A stretch of DNA of 64,000 bases from an uncultured Treponema sp. (GCA_900319625.1 ONPD01000012.1:36502-100501), one strand, 5' to 3'. Shown: positions 1 through 8,579, counted from the stretch's first letter. Numbers and translations are program-made. Notes: generated by a model from the letters alone, not told the origin.

Positions 1-2
1 TG

Positions 3-137
3 CACTCAGACGCTCAGTTCGCAGGATCTTCATCAGTTCCAGCACACGTAGAAATGATGGGCTTCATGGGAATGGGTAACAACCCTATGGTAGGATGCAC
101 TGTTGCGTGCGCTGTTGCCGTAGCTGGTTCATTCTAA
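3..137 (+). CDS. C-terminal fragment of a membrane protein, possibly a Na+-translocating decarboxylase beta subunit
   Basis: An open frame enters from the left edge and stops with TAA at 135-137, giving 44 residues. The tail is small-residue rich and hydrophobic (PAHVEMMGFMGMGNN, then an Ala/Val-rich segment ending AGSF). That resembles the C-terminus of beta subunits of sodium-translocating decarboxylases (OadB/GcdB), which end with a His-Ala-Met-Gly-Pro-Asn loop and a last small helix. The match is by eye and the visible part is short, so the identity is tentative; that it is a real gene end is supported by the terminator just after it. Confidence 0.4.
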   Translation, partial: HSDAQFAGSSSVPAHVEMMGFMGMGNNPMVGCTVACAVAVAGSF

Positions 138-154
138 GATTAGCTTAAGCTAAG

Positions 155-190
155 AAAAAATGCACTTCCGACTGGGAGTGCATTTTTTTT
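155..190 (+). terminator. Rho-independent terminator after the left-edge gene
   Basis: The stem ATGCACTTCC / GGGAGTGCAT (160-169 with 174-183, one G-U pair) has a four-base loop and is followed by nine T. It begins about 20 bases after the TAA stop, and separates that gene from pncB. Confidence 0.85.
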
Positions 191-295
191 TAAAATACGG
201 TATTATATAGAAATTATGGGACCTGCAGACTGCGGACAGATGCTGGACGCTGACTCGAAAAAAATCCCGCGACAATTTTTTATGGAGATTTTTTT

Positions 296-1759
296 ATGAA
301 CGAACCAATTGAAAACAGCACAATTAACAGTGCGCTTTTCACAGACTTTTATGAGCTCACAATGGCTCAGGGCTACTGGAAGGGGAACATGAATCAGCAG
401 GTTGTATTTGATATGTTCTTCCGCAGAAACCCTTTCAACGGCGGATTTTCAGTTCTTGCCGGAAACGAAACTTTGATGGACGCCCTTACATCTTTCAGAT
501 TCAGCGAATCAGATATTGAATATCTTCGCAGCCAGAAGATTTTTGAAGAAGGATTTTTGGATTATCTTAAGGACTTCCGCTTTACAGGCGACCTTTACAC
601 AATGGATGAAGGAACTGTAATTTTCCCTCAGGAGCCGCTTGTACGCATTCACGCAAACCTTATTGAAGCCCAGATTATTGAAGGCCTCGTTTTGAATCAC
701 GTAAACTTCCAGAGCCTTATTGCAACAAAAACTGCCCGCATCTGGCTTGCTTCAAAAAAAGCACCGATTATGGAATTTGGTCTTCGCCGTGCCCAGGGCC
801 CGGACGGAGCAATGAGCGCAACCCGTGCTTCTTACATTGGTGGTGCTGCCGGAACTTCAAACACATTGGCCGGAAAGCTTTACGGCATTCCTGTAATGGG
901 AACTATGGCTCACTCTTGGATTATGAGCCACTCTTCTGAGCTTGAAGCCTTCCGTGAATATGCAAAAATCTATCCTCAGAACTCTGTTTTCCTTATTGAT
1001 ACTTACGATACCCTTAAGAGCGGAATTAAAAACGCAATTATCGCCGGTGGTGAACTTGTAGAAAAGGGATATAACTTTGGTGTCCGCCTTGACTCAGGTG
1101 ATATCGATTACCTTACCCGCGAAGTACGCAAGGAACTTGACCGCGCAGGCTATCCACAGGCAAAAATCAGCGTTTCAAATGAACTTACAGAGGAAATCAT
1201 TTCGACTCTGGTTGCCCGCGGTGCTCCAATCAACTCATGGGGTGTTGGTACTCACATGGTTACCGGCGGTAATGAATCTTCCTTCACTGGCGTTTACAAG
1301 CTTTGTGCCCGTCACAATAATGCAGATGACAGCATGATTCCGGCAATGAAGTTCAGCGATAATCCTGCTAAGACAACAAACCCTGGTATTAAGAACATCT
1401 ATCGTCTTTATGATGAAAACGGAATGGCTTCTGCTGATATTCTTGCTCTTGAAGATGAAAGTCTTGAGGCTGGCAAAGAATACCGCTTCTATCATCCTAT
1501 GGTTGATTACAGACAGTTCACCTTTAAGGCTTCAAAGGTTGAGCCTCTTTTGAAAAAGCGCATTGAAAACGGAAAGCGCCTTACACCTCGTCTTCCTGAT
1601 TCTGAGCAGCTCAACCTCAGCCGCACAACAATGCAGAGTCAGCTTGAAACCCTTGATGCTTCATTCAAGCGTATCTTGAATCCGCATATCTACAAGGTTT
1701 CTATTACAGAAAAACTCAAGGATTTGAAGCTGGACTTTATTAAGAAAAATCAAGCGTAA
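296..1759 (+). CDS. pncB: Nicotinate phosphoribosyltransferase
   Basis: This 487-residue protein converts nicotinate and PRPP to nicotinate mononucleotide in the Preiss-Handler route of NAD synthesis, in the cytoplasm. The N-terminus has the family start FTDFYELTMAQGY, followed by FGLRRAQGPDGA near residue 160, the segment around MAHSWIMSH near 205, and GVRLDSGD near 261, which belongs to the PRPP-binding barrel. Length is normal for the long bacterial class. The ATG at 296 has a GGAG site eight bases upstream. It stands alone between a terminator and a repeat element, so it is probably monocistronic. Confidence 0.95.
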   Translation: MNEPIENSTINSALFTDFYELTMAQGYWKGNMNQQVVFDMFFRRNPFNGGFSVLAGNETLMDALTSFRFSESDIEYLRSQKIFEEGFLDYLKDFRFTGDLYTMDEGTVIFPQEPLVRIHANLIEAQIIEGLVLNHVNFQSLIATKTARIWLASKKAPIMEFGLRRAQGPDGAMSATRASYIGGAAGTSNTLAGKLYGIPVMGTMAHSWIMSHSSELEAFREYAKIYPQNSVFLIDTYDTLKSGIKNAIIAGGELVEKGYNFGVRLDSGDIDYLTREVRKELDRAGYPQAKISVSNELTEEIISTLVARGAPINSWGVGTHMVTGGNESSFTGVYKLCARHNNADDSMIPAMKFSDNPAKTTNPGIKNIYRLYDENGMASADILALEDESLEAGKEYRFYHPMVDYRQFTFKASKVEPLLKKRIENGKRLTPRLPDSEQLNLSRTTMQSQLETLDASFKRILNPHIYKVSITEKLKDLKLDFIKKNQA

Positions 1760-1762
1760 AAT

Positions 1763-1814
1763 CGAAGAACCGTTAAAAAACGAGTTACGACAGTGACTCG
1801 TTTTAGGTTCATCG
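1763..1814 (+). repeat. Structured intergenic repeat, family A copy 1
   Basis: The outer arms CGAAGAACC (1763-1771) and GGTTCATCG (1806-1814) enclose an inner hairpin AAACGAGTTAC / GTGACTCGTTT with a four-base loop. A second copy at 36876-36923 has the same outer arms with one compensatory A-T to G-C change, and the shared block CCGTTAAAAAA. It lies four bases after the pncB stop and could act as a weak terminator, because the inner hairpin is followed by TTTTA. Confidence 0.7.
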
Positions 1815-1869
1815 GGAAAAACGCTCAGAGGCGAGACTAGCGAGCCGACTCTAAATTAGACTTTCTCCA

Positions 1870-2620
1870 CTAATGGGGACGTTTGTTGAACTTATATGTG
1901 AAGTCTGCAACCAGATATCTTCCCACAAAACGGCTCATAAAGGCCGTGATACGCCATTTAGCAAAGGCAAGGGCAGTGTGGCGGCGGGCCAGAGCGCGTT
2001 TTATGCAGTGGGCCACAGTTTTTTCGCAGGAAAGGCCCCCTTTTACTTCTTTGCGGACTCCGTTTGAAGCAACATTTGCAAATTCTGTGCTTACACTTCC
2101 AGGACAGAGAGCGGTTACGCTTATTCCCCTTGCTTTCAGCTCTGCAGCCAGGGCCAGACTGAAGCTTAAAACATAGGCTTTACTTGCGGCGTAAACGGCA
2201 AAGTTGCCAAGCGGCATGAAGGCAGCAAGACTTGCCGTATTGATTATAATGCTCTCTTTTTTCATGTAGGGAAGGGCGTAGCCGCAGATTCCTGTGAGGG
2301 ATGTGCAGTTTAAATCCAGCATCTGCATTTCGCGCTCTACGGGAGTTTCTTCAAAAGGGCCGTAGGTCCCAAAGCCTGCATTGTTTACAAGAATTTTTAT
2401 TTCAAAATCAGTCTGCTTTGAAAGATAGTCACGGAAGTTTTCGGCACCTTTTACGCCTGTCAAATCCATTGTTACGGGGACAATTTCAACTTGTGAAAAA
2501 GCTTTAATTTCTTCTTTCAATGATCCAGATCTGGTCACAAAGATTTGTCTTAGCCAGCTGGCGGGCAAATTCAGCGCCCATACCGGAACTGGCTCCTGTT
2601 ATAATTCCGATTTTCTTCAT
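1870..2620 (-). pseudogene. Short-chain dehydrogenase/reductase broken by a frameshift near its N-terminus
   Basis: Read from the ATG at 2620 the protein starts MKKIGIITGASSGMGAEFAR, with the complete TGxxxGxG cofactor motif, but this frame ends at a TAA after about 43 residues. The rest of the SDR continues in another frame from about 2545: LVNNAG motif, Ser of NTASL, the Tyr-Lys pair of YAASK, and PGSV. The join falls near GATCTGGATCATTG at 2516-2529, where the usual second beta-strand loop (about ten residues) is also missing, so a small deletion is likely. The downstream frame lacks the nucleotide motif and would be inactive alone. A sequencing error is possible. Substrate unknown. Confidence 0.75.
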
Positions 2621-2626
2621 TCTTCT

Positions 2627-2632
2627 ATTATA
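2627..2632 (-). promoter_or_regulatory. -10 box of the SDR gene, six bases from its ATG
   Basis: TATAAT on the minus strand ends six bases before the ATG at 2620, so the predicted transcription start coincides with the start codon. It diverges from the TATAAT of the lipoprotein gene on the other strand. No convincing -35 is seen. Confidence 0.45.
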
Positions 2633-2653
2633 TTATTTTTGCAGAAAATACGA

Positions 2654-2659
2654 TATAAT
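2654..2659 (+). promoter_or_regulatory. -10 box of the GH3 lipoprotein gene
   Basis: A perfect TATAAT ends six bases before the ATG at 2666 and there is no Shine-Dalgarno site, which suggests a leaderless transcript. The -35 region is A/T-rich and unrecognisable. Confidence 0.5.
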
Positions 2660-2665
2660 TATTTT

Positions 2666-3892
2666 ATGAAATTAGCTCAATCTCTTCCGCTTATCATACT
2701 TTCTGTTTTTTTGATTTCCTGTACATCTAAAGCTGAAAAACTTCAGTCAAAAAAAGAAAAGCTGACCCATCAGAATGCGGCGGCTCTTTACAAGGATTAT
2801 GTATTTCCTAAAACTAAGACCAATCAGCTTGCTCTGGAAAAATATATAAAAGAACTTCCTCTGGAACGCAAGATTGCCCAGCTATTTATAGAAAATCTTG
2901 AAGGAAACAAAACTTTCCGCTCTTACGAAACTTTTGGTGACATGACAGGAAAGACTGACCATACTCCTATTATTGCCGGCGGCTATCTTTTCTTTTCATA
3001 TAACCTTTCAGATACAGTTGAAGAAACTGCTTCTTATATAGAAACAATCCGCTCTTATACTGAAAAAAACAGGCAGATTCAGCCTTTTCTGGCAATTGAT
3101 CAGGAGGGTGGCTGGGTAAACCGTCTTAAAAAGCTTACTGGAAAGCTTCCGTCTCAGGAAGATGTTGCAAAAAATTATGATATTCCAGGCTCTTATGATT
3201 TGTATTCTATTCAGGCTGAAAAAATGGCGCAAATCGGATTTAATATGAACCTGGCTCCCGTAATTGAAGTCTGTACTGATGATAACCGTGACTTTCTTGA
3301 CGGCCGTAGTTTTGGAGATTCTGCTCAGACATCTTCTTACGGAATTGCCTGCGTAAATGCCTATGAAAACAAGGGAATTGCAACGGTAATAAAGCACTTT
3401 CCCGGAAATACAAATACAGATCCCCATACAGGACTTCCTGAAATCACTCTGCCAAAAGATCAGCTGGAAAAACTTTTAGAGCCCTTTTATGATGTGTGTT
3501 CACATGCTCCTGCCGGCGTTCTTATGAGCCACGCCAGAACTTCGGCCTTGGACGCAAATACTCCGGCCTGTCTTTCAAAGGTCTGGGTAAGCGATATTCT
3601 TCGTGACCGCTATAGCTATCAGGGAATTATTTTTTCTGATGATATTTTTATGGGCGCCCTTGCAAGTAACGGTTTCCCTCCTGAAAAAGCGGCTGTCCTT
3701 GCCATTGAAGCCGGCGTCGACTGTATTATGACCTCTGAAAAGCGTTTTGCAAAACAGGCCCGTCTTTTGTATCAGAAGGCCCTGGAAGATTCTGCCTTTG
3801 AAAAACGTATAGATCAAAGCTTGAAAAGAATCCTTGAATATAAAATTAAAGCGGGACTTTTCCAGCTGCCAGCTGAAGGGGAGGCGGACTGA
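2666..3892 (+). CDS. Glycoside hydrolase family 3 lipoprotein, beta-N-acetylhexosaminidase-like
   Basis: This 408-residue lipoprotein probably removes beta-N-acetylglucosamine or related sugars from muropeptides or glycans at the envelope. The ATG at 2666 gives a short basic start, a hydrophobic stretch and a lipobox ending LISC; an in-frame upstream start at 2639 would spoil the signal peptide. GH3 marks are AIDQEGGWVNR, KHFPGNTNTDPH near residue 243 (the Asp-x-His acid/base loop of NagZ-type enzymes) and IIFSDDIFMGA near 325, with the likely nucleophile Asp. Only the (beta/alpha)8 domain is present, as in NagZ. The exact substrate is not shown. It ends three bases before the methyltransferase gene. 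Confidence 0.88.
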   Translation: MKLAQSLPLIILSVFLISCTSKAEKLQSKKEKLTHQNAAALYKDYVFPKTKTNQLALEKYIKELPLERKIAQLFIENLEGNKTFRSYETFGDMTGKTDHTPIIAGGYLFFSYNLSDTVEETASYIETIRSYTEKNRQIQPFLAIDQEGGWVNRLKKLTGKLPSQEDVAKNYDIPGSYDLYSIQAEKMAQIGFNMNLAPVIEVCTDDNRDFLDGRSFGDSAQTSSYGIACVNAYENKGIATVIKHFPGNTNTDPHTGLPEITLPKDQLEKLLEPFYDVCSHAPAGVLMSHARTSALDANTPACLSKVWVSDILRDRYSYQGIIFSDDIFMGALASNGFPPEKAAVLAIEAGVDCIMTSEKRFAKQARLLYQKALEDSAFEKRIDQSLKRILEYKIKAGLFQLPAEGEAD

Positions 3893-3895
3893 TTT

Positions 3896-4756
3896 ATGGG
3901 AAAAAAATCTGCTGAAAAGCCTAAAAAACTGAGTGGAGAAGAAGGCTTTAATCAGTATTATGAAAGCATTTACGGGCCCCGCTGGGAAGGCTTAAAAGAG
4001 ACTTTTGCCAGGGAGAATCAGCCTGTGGAATATAAAATCCCTGGGGCTGAAAAATCTTATTTTCTGGATTCTGCCAGTGTTCTTGCGGCTCTCTGTCTTC
4101 CATTGAAGGGGGCTGAACGCATTTTGGATTTATGCGCGGCTCCAGGAGGAAAAACTCTGGTTCTTGCAAGCCGTATGGATCCGGAAGCTCTTCTTTCTTC
4201 TAACGAACGTTCCCCGGAGCGTAAGCACCGCCTTGCTGTCGTTGTGGAAACTTGCCTGCCGCTGGAAATCAGCGCCCGCGTAAAAACCTCCTGCTCTGAC
4301 GGCTCAACCTGGTGTACCCGTCAGTCAGAATGTTTTGACAGAATACTTCTTGATGCTCCCTGTTCTTCCGAGCGCCACGTTTATCTTGACCCAAAGTACC
4401 TGAAAGACTGGTCTCTTTCCCGAATAAAAACCGTTACTACTGAGCAGTGGGCTCTTTTATCTTCTGCTTACCGTCTGTTGCAGCCGGGCGGAATCCTTTT
4501 GTATTCAACCTGCGCTCTCTGTCCTGAAGAAAATGACGGAATGATTTCCCGCCTTTACAAAAAATTTAACAAAGACGGCTCTGCCTTTGAGCTTTTGCCG
4601 CCTTCTCCGGAGCTTTCTGAAATTGAAGGCTTTACAAAAATCACTCTTCCCCAATATGAAAAAACAGAGTTCGGCTATCAGATTCTTCCCGACACCGCTA
4701 ATGGCGCCGGGCCTATTTACTTTTCTATAATTAAAAAGAATAATACTTTGTTATGA
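3896..4756 (+). CDS. RsmB/RsmF-type RNA (cytosine-5)-methyltransferase
   Basis: This 286-residue protein belongs to the NOL1/NOP2/Sun family, which methylates cytosine C5 in rRNA or tRNA using SAM. The SAM site LDLCAAPGGKTL lies near residue 80. Two Cys-containing motifs follow: DAPCSSERH near 152 and STCAL near 205; in this family the TC cysteine is the nucleophile and the PC cysteine releases product. The protein is short, consisting of the catalytic core plus a Lys-rich N-terminus, without the PUA-like C-terminal domain of E. coli RsmF. It follows the lipoprotein gene by three bases, so the two are likely cotranscribed. The target base is unknown. Confidence 0.88.
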   Translation: MGKKSAEKPKKLSGEEGFNQYYESIYGPRWEGLKETFARENQPVEYKIPGAEKSYFLDSASVLAALCLPLKGAERILDLCAAPGGKTLVLASRMDPEALLSSNERSPERKHRLAVVVETCLPLEISARVKTSCSDGSTWCTRQSECFDRILLDAPCSSERHVYLDPKYLKDWSLSRIKTVTTEQWALLSSAYRLLQPGGILLYSTCALCPEENDGMISRLYKKFNKDGSAFELLPPSPELSEIEGFTKITLPQYEKTEFGYQILPDTANGAGPIYFSIIKKNNTLL

Positions 4757-4776
4757 ACCTTTAAAATATCTATAAT
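4748..4776 (+). promoter_or_regulatory. Sigma70-type promoter of the GAF/HD-GYP gene
   Basis: TTGTTA (4748-4753), a 17-base spacer and TATAAT (4771-4776). The predicted start near 4783 leaves a leader of about 28 bases carrying a GGGAG site before the GTG at 4811. A second TATAAT lies at 4783-4788. Confidence 0.6.
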
Positions 4777-4810
4777 TCTTTGTATAATTAGGGGATTTAG
4801 GGAGAAAAAA

Positions 4811-6073
4811 GTGTTTGGTTTTAATAAAAAGGTTGTAAACGCAAGATTCAATAAGCGCCTGGAACAGATTGTAGAGATTGCCCAGAGCCTCTCAGAAATT
4901 CAGGATATTGATATCCTTCTTGAGCGAATCCTTACCGAAACCCGTAAAATTGTAAATGCGGATGCGGGTTCAATTTACATTGTTGAAGGAAACAATCTTA
5001 GAATCAAATATGGTCAGAATGATACTCAGCTTAAACTACTTGCTCCCGGTGAAAAGCTTCCATATACATATTTTTCTTTCCCGATTGATGAATCTTCGAT
5101 TTCAGGTTATGTAGCAAAAACCGGCTGTCCTCTGAATATTGAGGATGCCTATAAAATCCCTGAAGGCAAGCCTTATCATTTTAATATGGAAACTGACATC
5201 ACAACGGACTACAGAACCCGTTCGATTTACACTTTTCCTCTTAAAATAAAAGGCGGCGAAATCCTTGGCGTAATTCAGATTATCAATGCCATGGATGAAG
5301 AAGGAAATATTGTTTCTTTCTCTCAGGAGGCTGAACTTCTCATAAACCACTTTGCCTCAAGTGCCGTTCAGGCCTTGCAGCGGGCTTATCTTACCAGCAG
5401 CATGGTAAAGCGTATGCTTAAGATGGCAGAGTTCCGCGATCCTAAAGAAACCTTCCCTCACGTTGAGCGCGTTTCTTCCTTTGCCCTTGAAATTTATGAC
5501 CGCTATGCCTTTAATCACGGCTTTTCTGAAGAGCTGCAGGAAAAATACCGCGATTATCTGAAAATCGGTGCTAAGTTCCACGATGTAGGAAAGGTTGGAA
5601 TTTCTGATATTATCCTTAAAAAGGTTTACCCCCGCTTTACTGATGAAGAGCGTTCTATAATGAAGGGGCATACCTGCATTGGTGCCCAGCTTTTTGAGCC
5701 GCCTGAGAGCGAGCTTGATACAATCTGTCAGGATATTGCCCTGCATCACCACGACCGCTGGGACGGAGGTGATTCCGGTTATCCTGGAAAAATTAAGCTT
5801 TCTGATTTTGATATCCGAGACGGTCTTGTTCCTAAGACTGAACCTCTTGCCGGCGAAGAGATTCCTCTTGCGGCTCGTATTGTTGCCGTTGCAGATGTAT
5901 TTGACGCTTTAAGTCACAAGCGCTGCTATAAAGATTCCTGGTCTCTTGATGATTCATTTAAGGAGATTGAAAACTGTTCCGGAAGTCATTTTGATCCTGG
6001 TGTTGTTGAAGCCTTTATGCAGATTAAAGACCGTATCTGTTCGATTCTGGATGCTATTCCTGATTCTGAATAA
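4811..6073 (+). CDS. GAF-domain HD-GYP protein, probable c-di-GMP phosphodiesterase
   Basis: This 420-residue cytoplasmic protein has an N-terminal GAF sensor (about 15-195) and a C-terminal HD-GYP domain (about 205-410). The hydrolase motif KFHDVGKVGI is intact near residue 255, and the GYP segment reads HHHDRWDGGDSGYP near 312-325, with about two extra residues against the usual WDGxGYP. These features predict breakdown of c-di-GMP controlled by a ligand bound to GAF. It starts at GTG 4811, supported by GGGAG eight bases upstream. Its 3' end overlaps the convergent DUF188 gene by 20 bases, so transcripts from the two strands would be antisense there. Confidence 0.9.
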   Translation: MFGFNKKVVNARFNKRLEQIVEIAQSLSEIQDIDILLERILTETRKIVNADAGSIYIVEGNNLRIKYGQNDTQLKLLAPGEKLPYTYFSFPIDESSISGYVAKTGCPLNIEDAYKIPEGKPYHFNMETDITTDYRTRSIYTFPLKIKGGEILGVIQIINAMDEEGNIVSFSQEAELLINHFASSAVQALQRAYLTSSMVKRMLKMAEFRDPKETFPHVERVSSFALEIYDRYAFNHGFSEELQEKYRDYLKIGAKFHDVGKVGISDIILKKVYPRFTDEERSIMKGHTCIGAQLFEPPESELDTICQDIALHHHDRWDGGDSGYPGKIKLSDFDIRDGLVPKTEPLAGEEIPLAARIVAVADVFDALSHKRCYKDSWSLDDSFKEIENCSGSHFDPGVVEAFMQIKDRICSILDAIPDSE

Positions 6074-6518
6074 GCTTAGTCAGCTGGCGGTCAAAGCAGT
6101 TGGCGAATTTTTCAAAATCTTTTTTGTCGTAGCCGTCTTTTGTGCGTTTTACAACGCCTGCCTGAAAAAGGGCAAAGTCAAAATCGCGGTCAGATAAAAG
6201 ATTCTTTATGTTTTCCTTTGTAAAAGCTGTGCCCCTGTCATTTATGGCAGGGATATTTTTTTCTACAAGTCTGTCCGCAAATACAATATCGCGGGTAATT
6301 ACAAGGTCATTTTCGCCTGCGTGTTCAAGAATATATGTGTCGGCGGCGTCTTTTTCGTTTGTACATATAATCATTTCAAAAGGGGAGTATTCGCAGGGAA
6401 TCTGTTTGTTTGCTACAAAAAAGATTTGAAGGCCGAGTTTTGCGGCAGTTTTTACTGTGTGATTTCTTACGGGAACGGGGCAGGAGTCTGCGTCAATCCA
6501 GATTCGAACTTCTTTCAA
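6054..6518 (-). CDS. DUF188 (YaiI/YqxD, UPF0178) family protein
   Basis: This 154-residue protein has the family start (IWIDADSCPVPVRN), the segment NDLVITRDIVFADRL, and NDRGTAFTKENI, all typical of YaiI/YqxD proteins, which have a PIN-like fold and an unproven nuclease role. The start is TTG at 6518, directly after the zapA stop and in the same frame, so the two genes are separated by only the TAA. GGAAAGG inside the zapA end is a suitable ribosome site. It is the last gene of the infC operon. Its tail overlaps the convergent HD-GYP gene. Confidence 0.85.
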   Translation of the reverse strand: MKEVRIWIDADSCPVPVRNHTVKTAAKLGLQIFFVANKQIPCEYSPFEMIICTNEKDAADTYILEHAGENDLVITRDIVFADRLVEKNIPAINDRGTAFTKENIKNLLSDRDFDFALFQAGVVKRTKDGYDKKDFEKFANCFDRQLTKLIQNQE

Positions 6519-6830
6519 TTAAAGAACCTTTCCGATTTTTTCTATCATATCCAGAGTGTGGCGTTCAATTTCGTTGCTTTCAAGAATTACATCCGGATCA
6601 ATCTGGCCCGCTTCCATTGCGATTTTATTCTGTTTATCCTTGTAAACTTCGTCACAAAGCATAATGCCTGCAAGAATTGCTGTCTGCAAGGGAGTTTTTA
6701 ATGAAGTGATTTTCTGAGCTTCTTCTGCAACTTTATTGTAATAAGAAAGGAGCTTTTTGAGGTATTCATCATCTCCGTTTGCCTGAATGGTAAAGGAGGT
6801 TCCTAATGTATCGATATGAAGCTTACCCAT
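6519..6830 (-). CDS. zapA: Cell division protein ZapA
   Basis: This 103-residue protein matches ZapA: a short N-terminal beta-rich head (KLHIDTLGTSFTIQANGDDEYL) followed by a long alpha helix. ZapA bundles FtsZ filaments at the division ring. The ATG overlaps the stop of the upstream coiled-coil gene as TAATG, which implies translational coupling, so the two proteins may be made in fixed ratio. It sits downstream of infC-rpmI-rplT, coupling division and ribosome genes in one apparent transcript. Confidence 0.85.
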   Translation of the reverse strand: MGKLHIDTLGTSFTIQANGDDEYLKKLLSYYNKVAEEAQKITSLKTPLQTAILAGIMLCDEVYKDKQNKIAMEAGQIDPDVILESNEIERHTLDMIEKIGKVL

Positions 6831-7429
6831 TAGAAAATGTCGAACCCTAAATTATCTGAATTTTCTTCTTCGGCTTCCATTTCCGGCTCAGAAAAATCTG
6901 CATCTGGAGACTGGGAAGGAAGATCATTCATTGTGAAGAAGTTATTCTGAGAAGAAGTCTGAATGAACTGTGAGTTTAAGCCCTGTGGCTGTGTATGTAC
7001 AGGATTTGAATTCTGAATAGGTGCTGAAAACTGAGTTTGTGTCTGTACAGGTGCTTTCTTTTCTGTTACAGGAGCAGGTGTAGCATTTGTTGTGCTGGCA
7101 GGATTTACCTGAGCTGGCTGAGCCTGCATTTTTACAGGTTCTGCGGTCTGCTGAATGTTTACAACAGGAGTTGAAGCAGCCTGACCAGCTACTTTCAGAA
7201 CTGAATTTTCAATCTGATTAAGCCGGTCAAGCGCTTTTAAGATTCCACTTTCAATCTGGCTCTGATCTGTCTCAAAAGAAGTGAGTTGCTCCGACTTGCT
7301 GGAAAGCGCATTTGTGAGCTCTGAACATTTCTTGCGCAGAGCATCGTTTTCAGCCTGCAGCTGCTGAATCTTTTCAACAGCACTCTCTATCTTTTGTTCA
7401 AGAAGAATTACCTGATCAAGTGAAATCAT
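6830..7429 (-). CDS. Coiled-coil protein next to ZapA, ZapB-like by context
   Basis: This 199-residue protein has no family I can name with certainty. Residues 1-85 form a strong coiled coil with heptad Leu/Ile and many Glu, Lys and Gln residues. Residues 90-160 are a Pro/Gln/Thr/Ala-rich low-complexity linker, and the C-terminus is very acidic, ending NLGFDIF. A short coiled coil beside zapA recalls ZapB, which binds ZapA at the division site, but ZapB lacks such a tail. The acidic tail ending with Phe could be a docking peptide. It is translationally coupled to zapA and lies 28 bases after rplT. Confidence 0.6.
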   Translation of the reverse strand: MISLDQVILLEQKIESAVEKIQQLQAENDALRKKCSELTNALSSKSEQLTSFETDQSQIESGILKALDRLNQIENSVLKVAGQAASTPVVNIQQTAEPVKMQAQPAQVNPASTTNATPAPVTEKKAPVQTQTQFSAPIQNSNPVHTQPQGLNSQFIQTSSQNNFFTMNDLPSQSPDADFSEPEMEAEEENSDNLGFDIF

Positions 7430-7457
7430 ATTTAGTCCTTAGAACTGGTATAAAATA

Positions 7458-7814
7458 CTAGTTCAATGCTTTTTTAGCAGCTTCTACAACTGCTTTGAAA
7501 GCTGCTGGATCTTCAATAGCCATATTAGAAAGAGCCTTGCGGTTCAATTTAATACCAGCTTTGTTGCATCCATCAATAAAACGTGAGTATGACATACCTT
7601 CTTCACGAACTGCTGCGTTAATACGTGCAATCCACAAAGCGCGGAATTCATGTTTCTTATCACGGCGGTCTACATAAGCGTGATTCAATGCTTTTGTTAC
7701 AGCATCTTTAGCAGCCTTGTAGTTTGATTTTCTGTCGCCGATGAAACCTTTAGCAAGTTTCAAAATCTTTGCACGGCGATTCTTTCTTTTTGTTCCGTCT
7801 ATTGCTCTTGACAT
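7458..7814 (-). CDS. rplT: 50S ribosomal protein L20
   Basis: The 118 residues have the full L20 pattern: [56 protein letters not shown] and a C-terminal domain ending with Ala/Lys-rich helices. L20 is an early 23S rRNA-binding assembly protein and in many bacteria represses its own operon. It lies 12 bases after rpmI in the standard infC-rpmI-rplT order. No clear L20-binding leader was recognised upstream of infC. Confidence 0.98.
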   Translation of the reverse strand: MSRAIDGTKRKNRRAKILKLAKGFIGDRKSNYKAAKDAVTKALNHAYVDRRDKKHEFRALWIARINAAVREEGMSYSRFIDGCNKAGIKLNRKALSNMAIEDPAAFKAVVEAAKKALN

Positions 7815-7826
7815 TTTCTACCTCGA

Positions 7827-8027
7827 TTAAGCGTATGGAAGCATCTGCTTTCTGATTTTCTTTGCATCTGCTTCTGCAACATAACCTGCTGCTCTAAGAT
7901 TTCTCTTACGTTTCTGTGAACGCTTTGTCAAGATATGACGAAGGTTCTGCTTCTTGTGCTTTACTTTGCCAGTGCCTGTTAAAGAATAACGTTTAGCAGC
8001 TGACTTCTTTGTCTTCATTTTAGGCAT
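7827..8027 (-). CDS. rpmI: 50S ribosomal protein L35
   Basis: The 66-residue basic protein starts [20 protein letters not shown] and has the [22 protein letters not shown] segment of L35. It is a small component of the large subunit. It lies 12 bases after infC, with a GGGGTTTAGAA-type ribosome site inside the gap. Confidence 0.98.
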   Translation of the reverse strand: MPKMKTKKSAAKRYSLTGTGKVKHKKQNLRHILTKRSQKRKRNLRAAGYVAEADAKKIRKQMLPYA

Positions 8028-8039
8028 TTCTAAACCCCT

Positions 8040-8579
8040 TTATTTTGCGGCTTTTGCTGAAATTGTCATTGACATGTTTCTGCCATCCATAGCGGCAGGC
8101 TTTTCAATGGTGTACGCTGAGGTAAGTCGCTTTAACACCTCGTTCATGACTTCAAAGCCGAGTTCGGTATGTGCAAGTTCACGTCCGCGGAAACGGATTG
8201 TAACCTTTACTTTATCGCCCTCGTCAAGGAACTCCTGAATATGCTTGGCTTTAGTATCCAGATCTCCTGAGCCGATTTTAGGCTGCATACGGATTTCCTT
8301 CAGCTTCAATACCTTTTGATTTTTCTTGGAATCACGGAGCTTTTTTTCCTGTTCAAAACGGTATTTGCCATAATCAAGTATTTTGCAAACCGGCGGGTTA
8401 GCATTCGGTGAAACTTCAACAAGGTCAAGGTCTTTATCCCTAGCCATATTGAGAGCCTGATTTGTCGGAACGATTCCGAGCTGATTGCCCTCATCATCGA
8501 TAAGTCGTACCTCACGGACACGAATCATTTCATTGATTCTCTGCCCCTTATTGTTGTTGTTTGCATTTACGTATGCCAA
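8040..8579 (-). CDS. infC: Translation initiation factor IF-3
   Basis: IF-3 binds the 30S subunit and checks start-codon pairing. The conserved parts are [36 protein letters not shown], the basic linker KYRFEQEKK, and a C-domain with [12 protein letters not shown] place the start at TTG 8579 (179 residues), because AGGAGG lies four bases upstream; the in-frame ATG at 8603 would put this ribosome site inside the coding sequence. Rare starts are normal for infC, where they support self-regulation by IF-3 itself. The spacing is tight, so the start is less certain than the identity. It heads the six-gene minus-strand operon. Confidence 0.93.
   Translation of the reverse strand: MAYVNANNNNKGQRINEMIRVREVRLIDDEGNQLGIVPTNQALNMARDKDLDLVEVSPNANPPVCKILDYGKYRFEQEKKLRDSKKNQKVLKLKEIRMQPKIGSGDLDTKAKHIQEFLDEGDKVKVTIRFRGRELAHTELGFEVMNEVLKRLTSAYTIEKPAAMDGRNMSMTISAKAAK

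Noticed and set aside
1873..2176. Plus-strand open frames over the broken dehydrogenase gene
   Set aside because: They are shadows of the minus-strand SDR and lack start signals.
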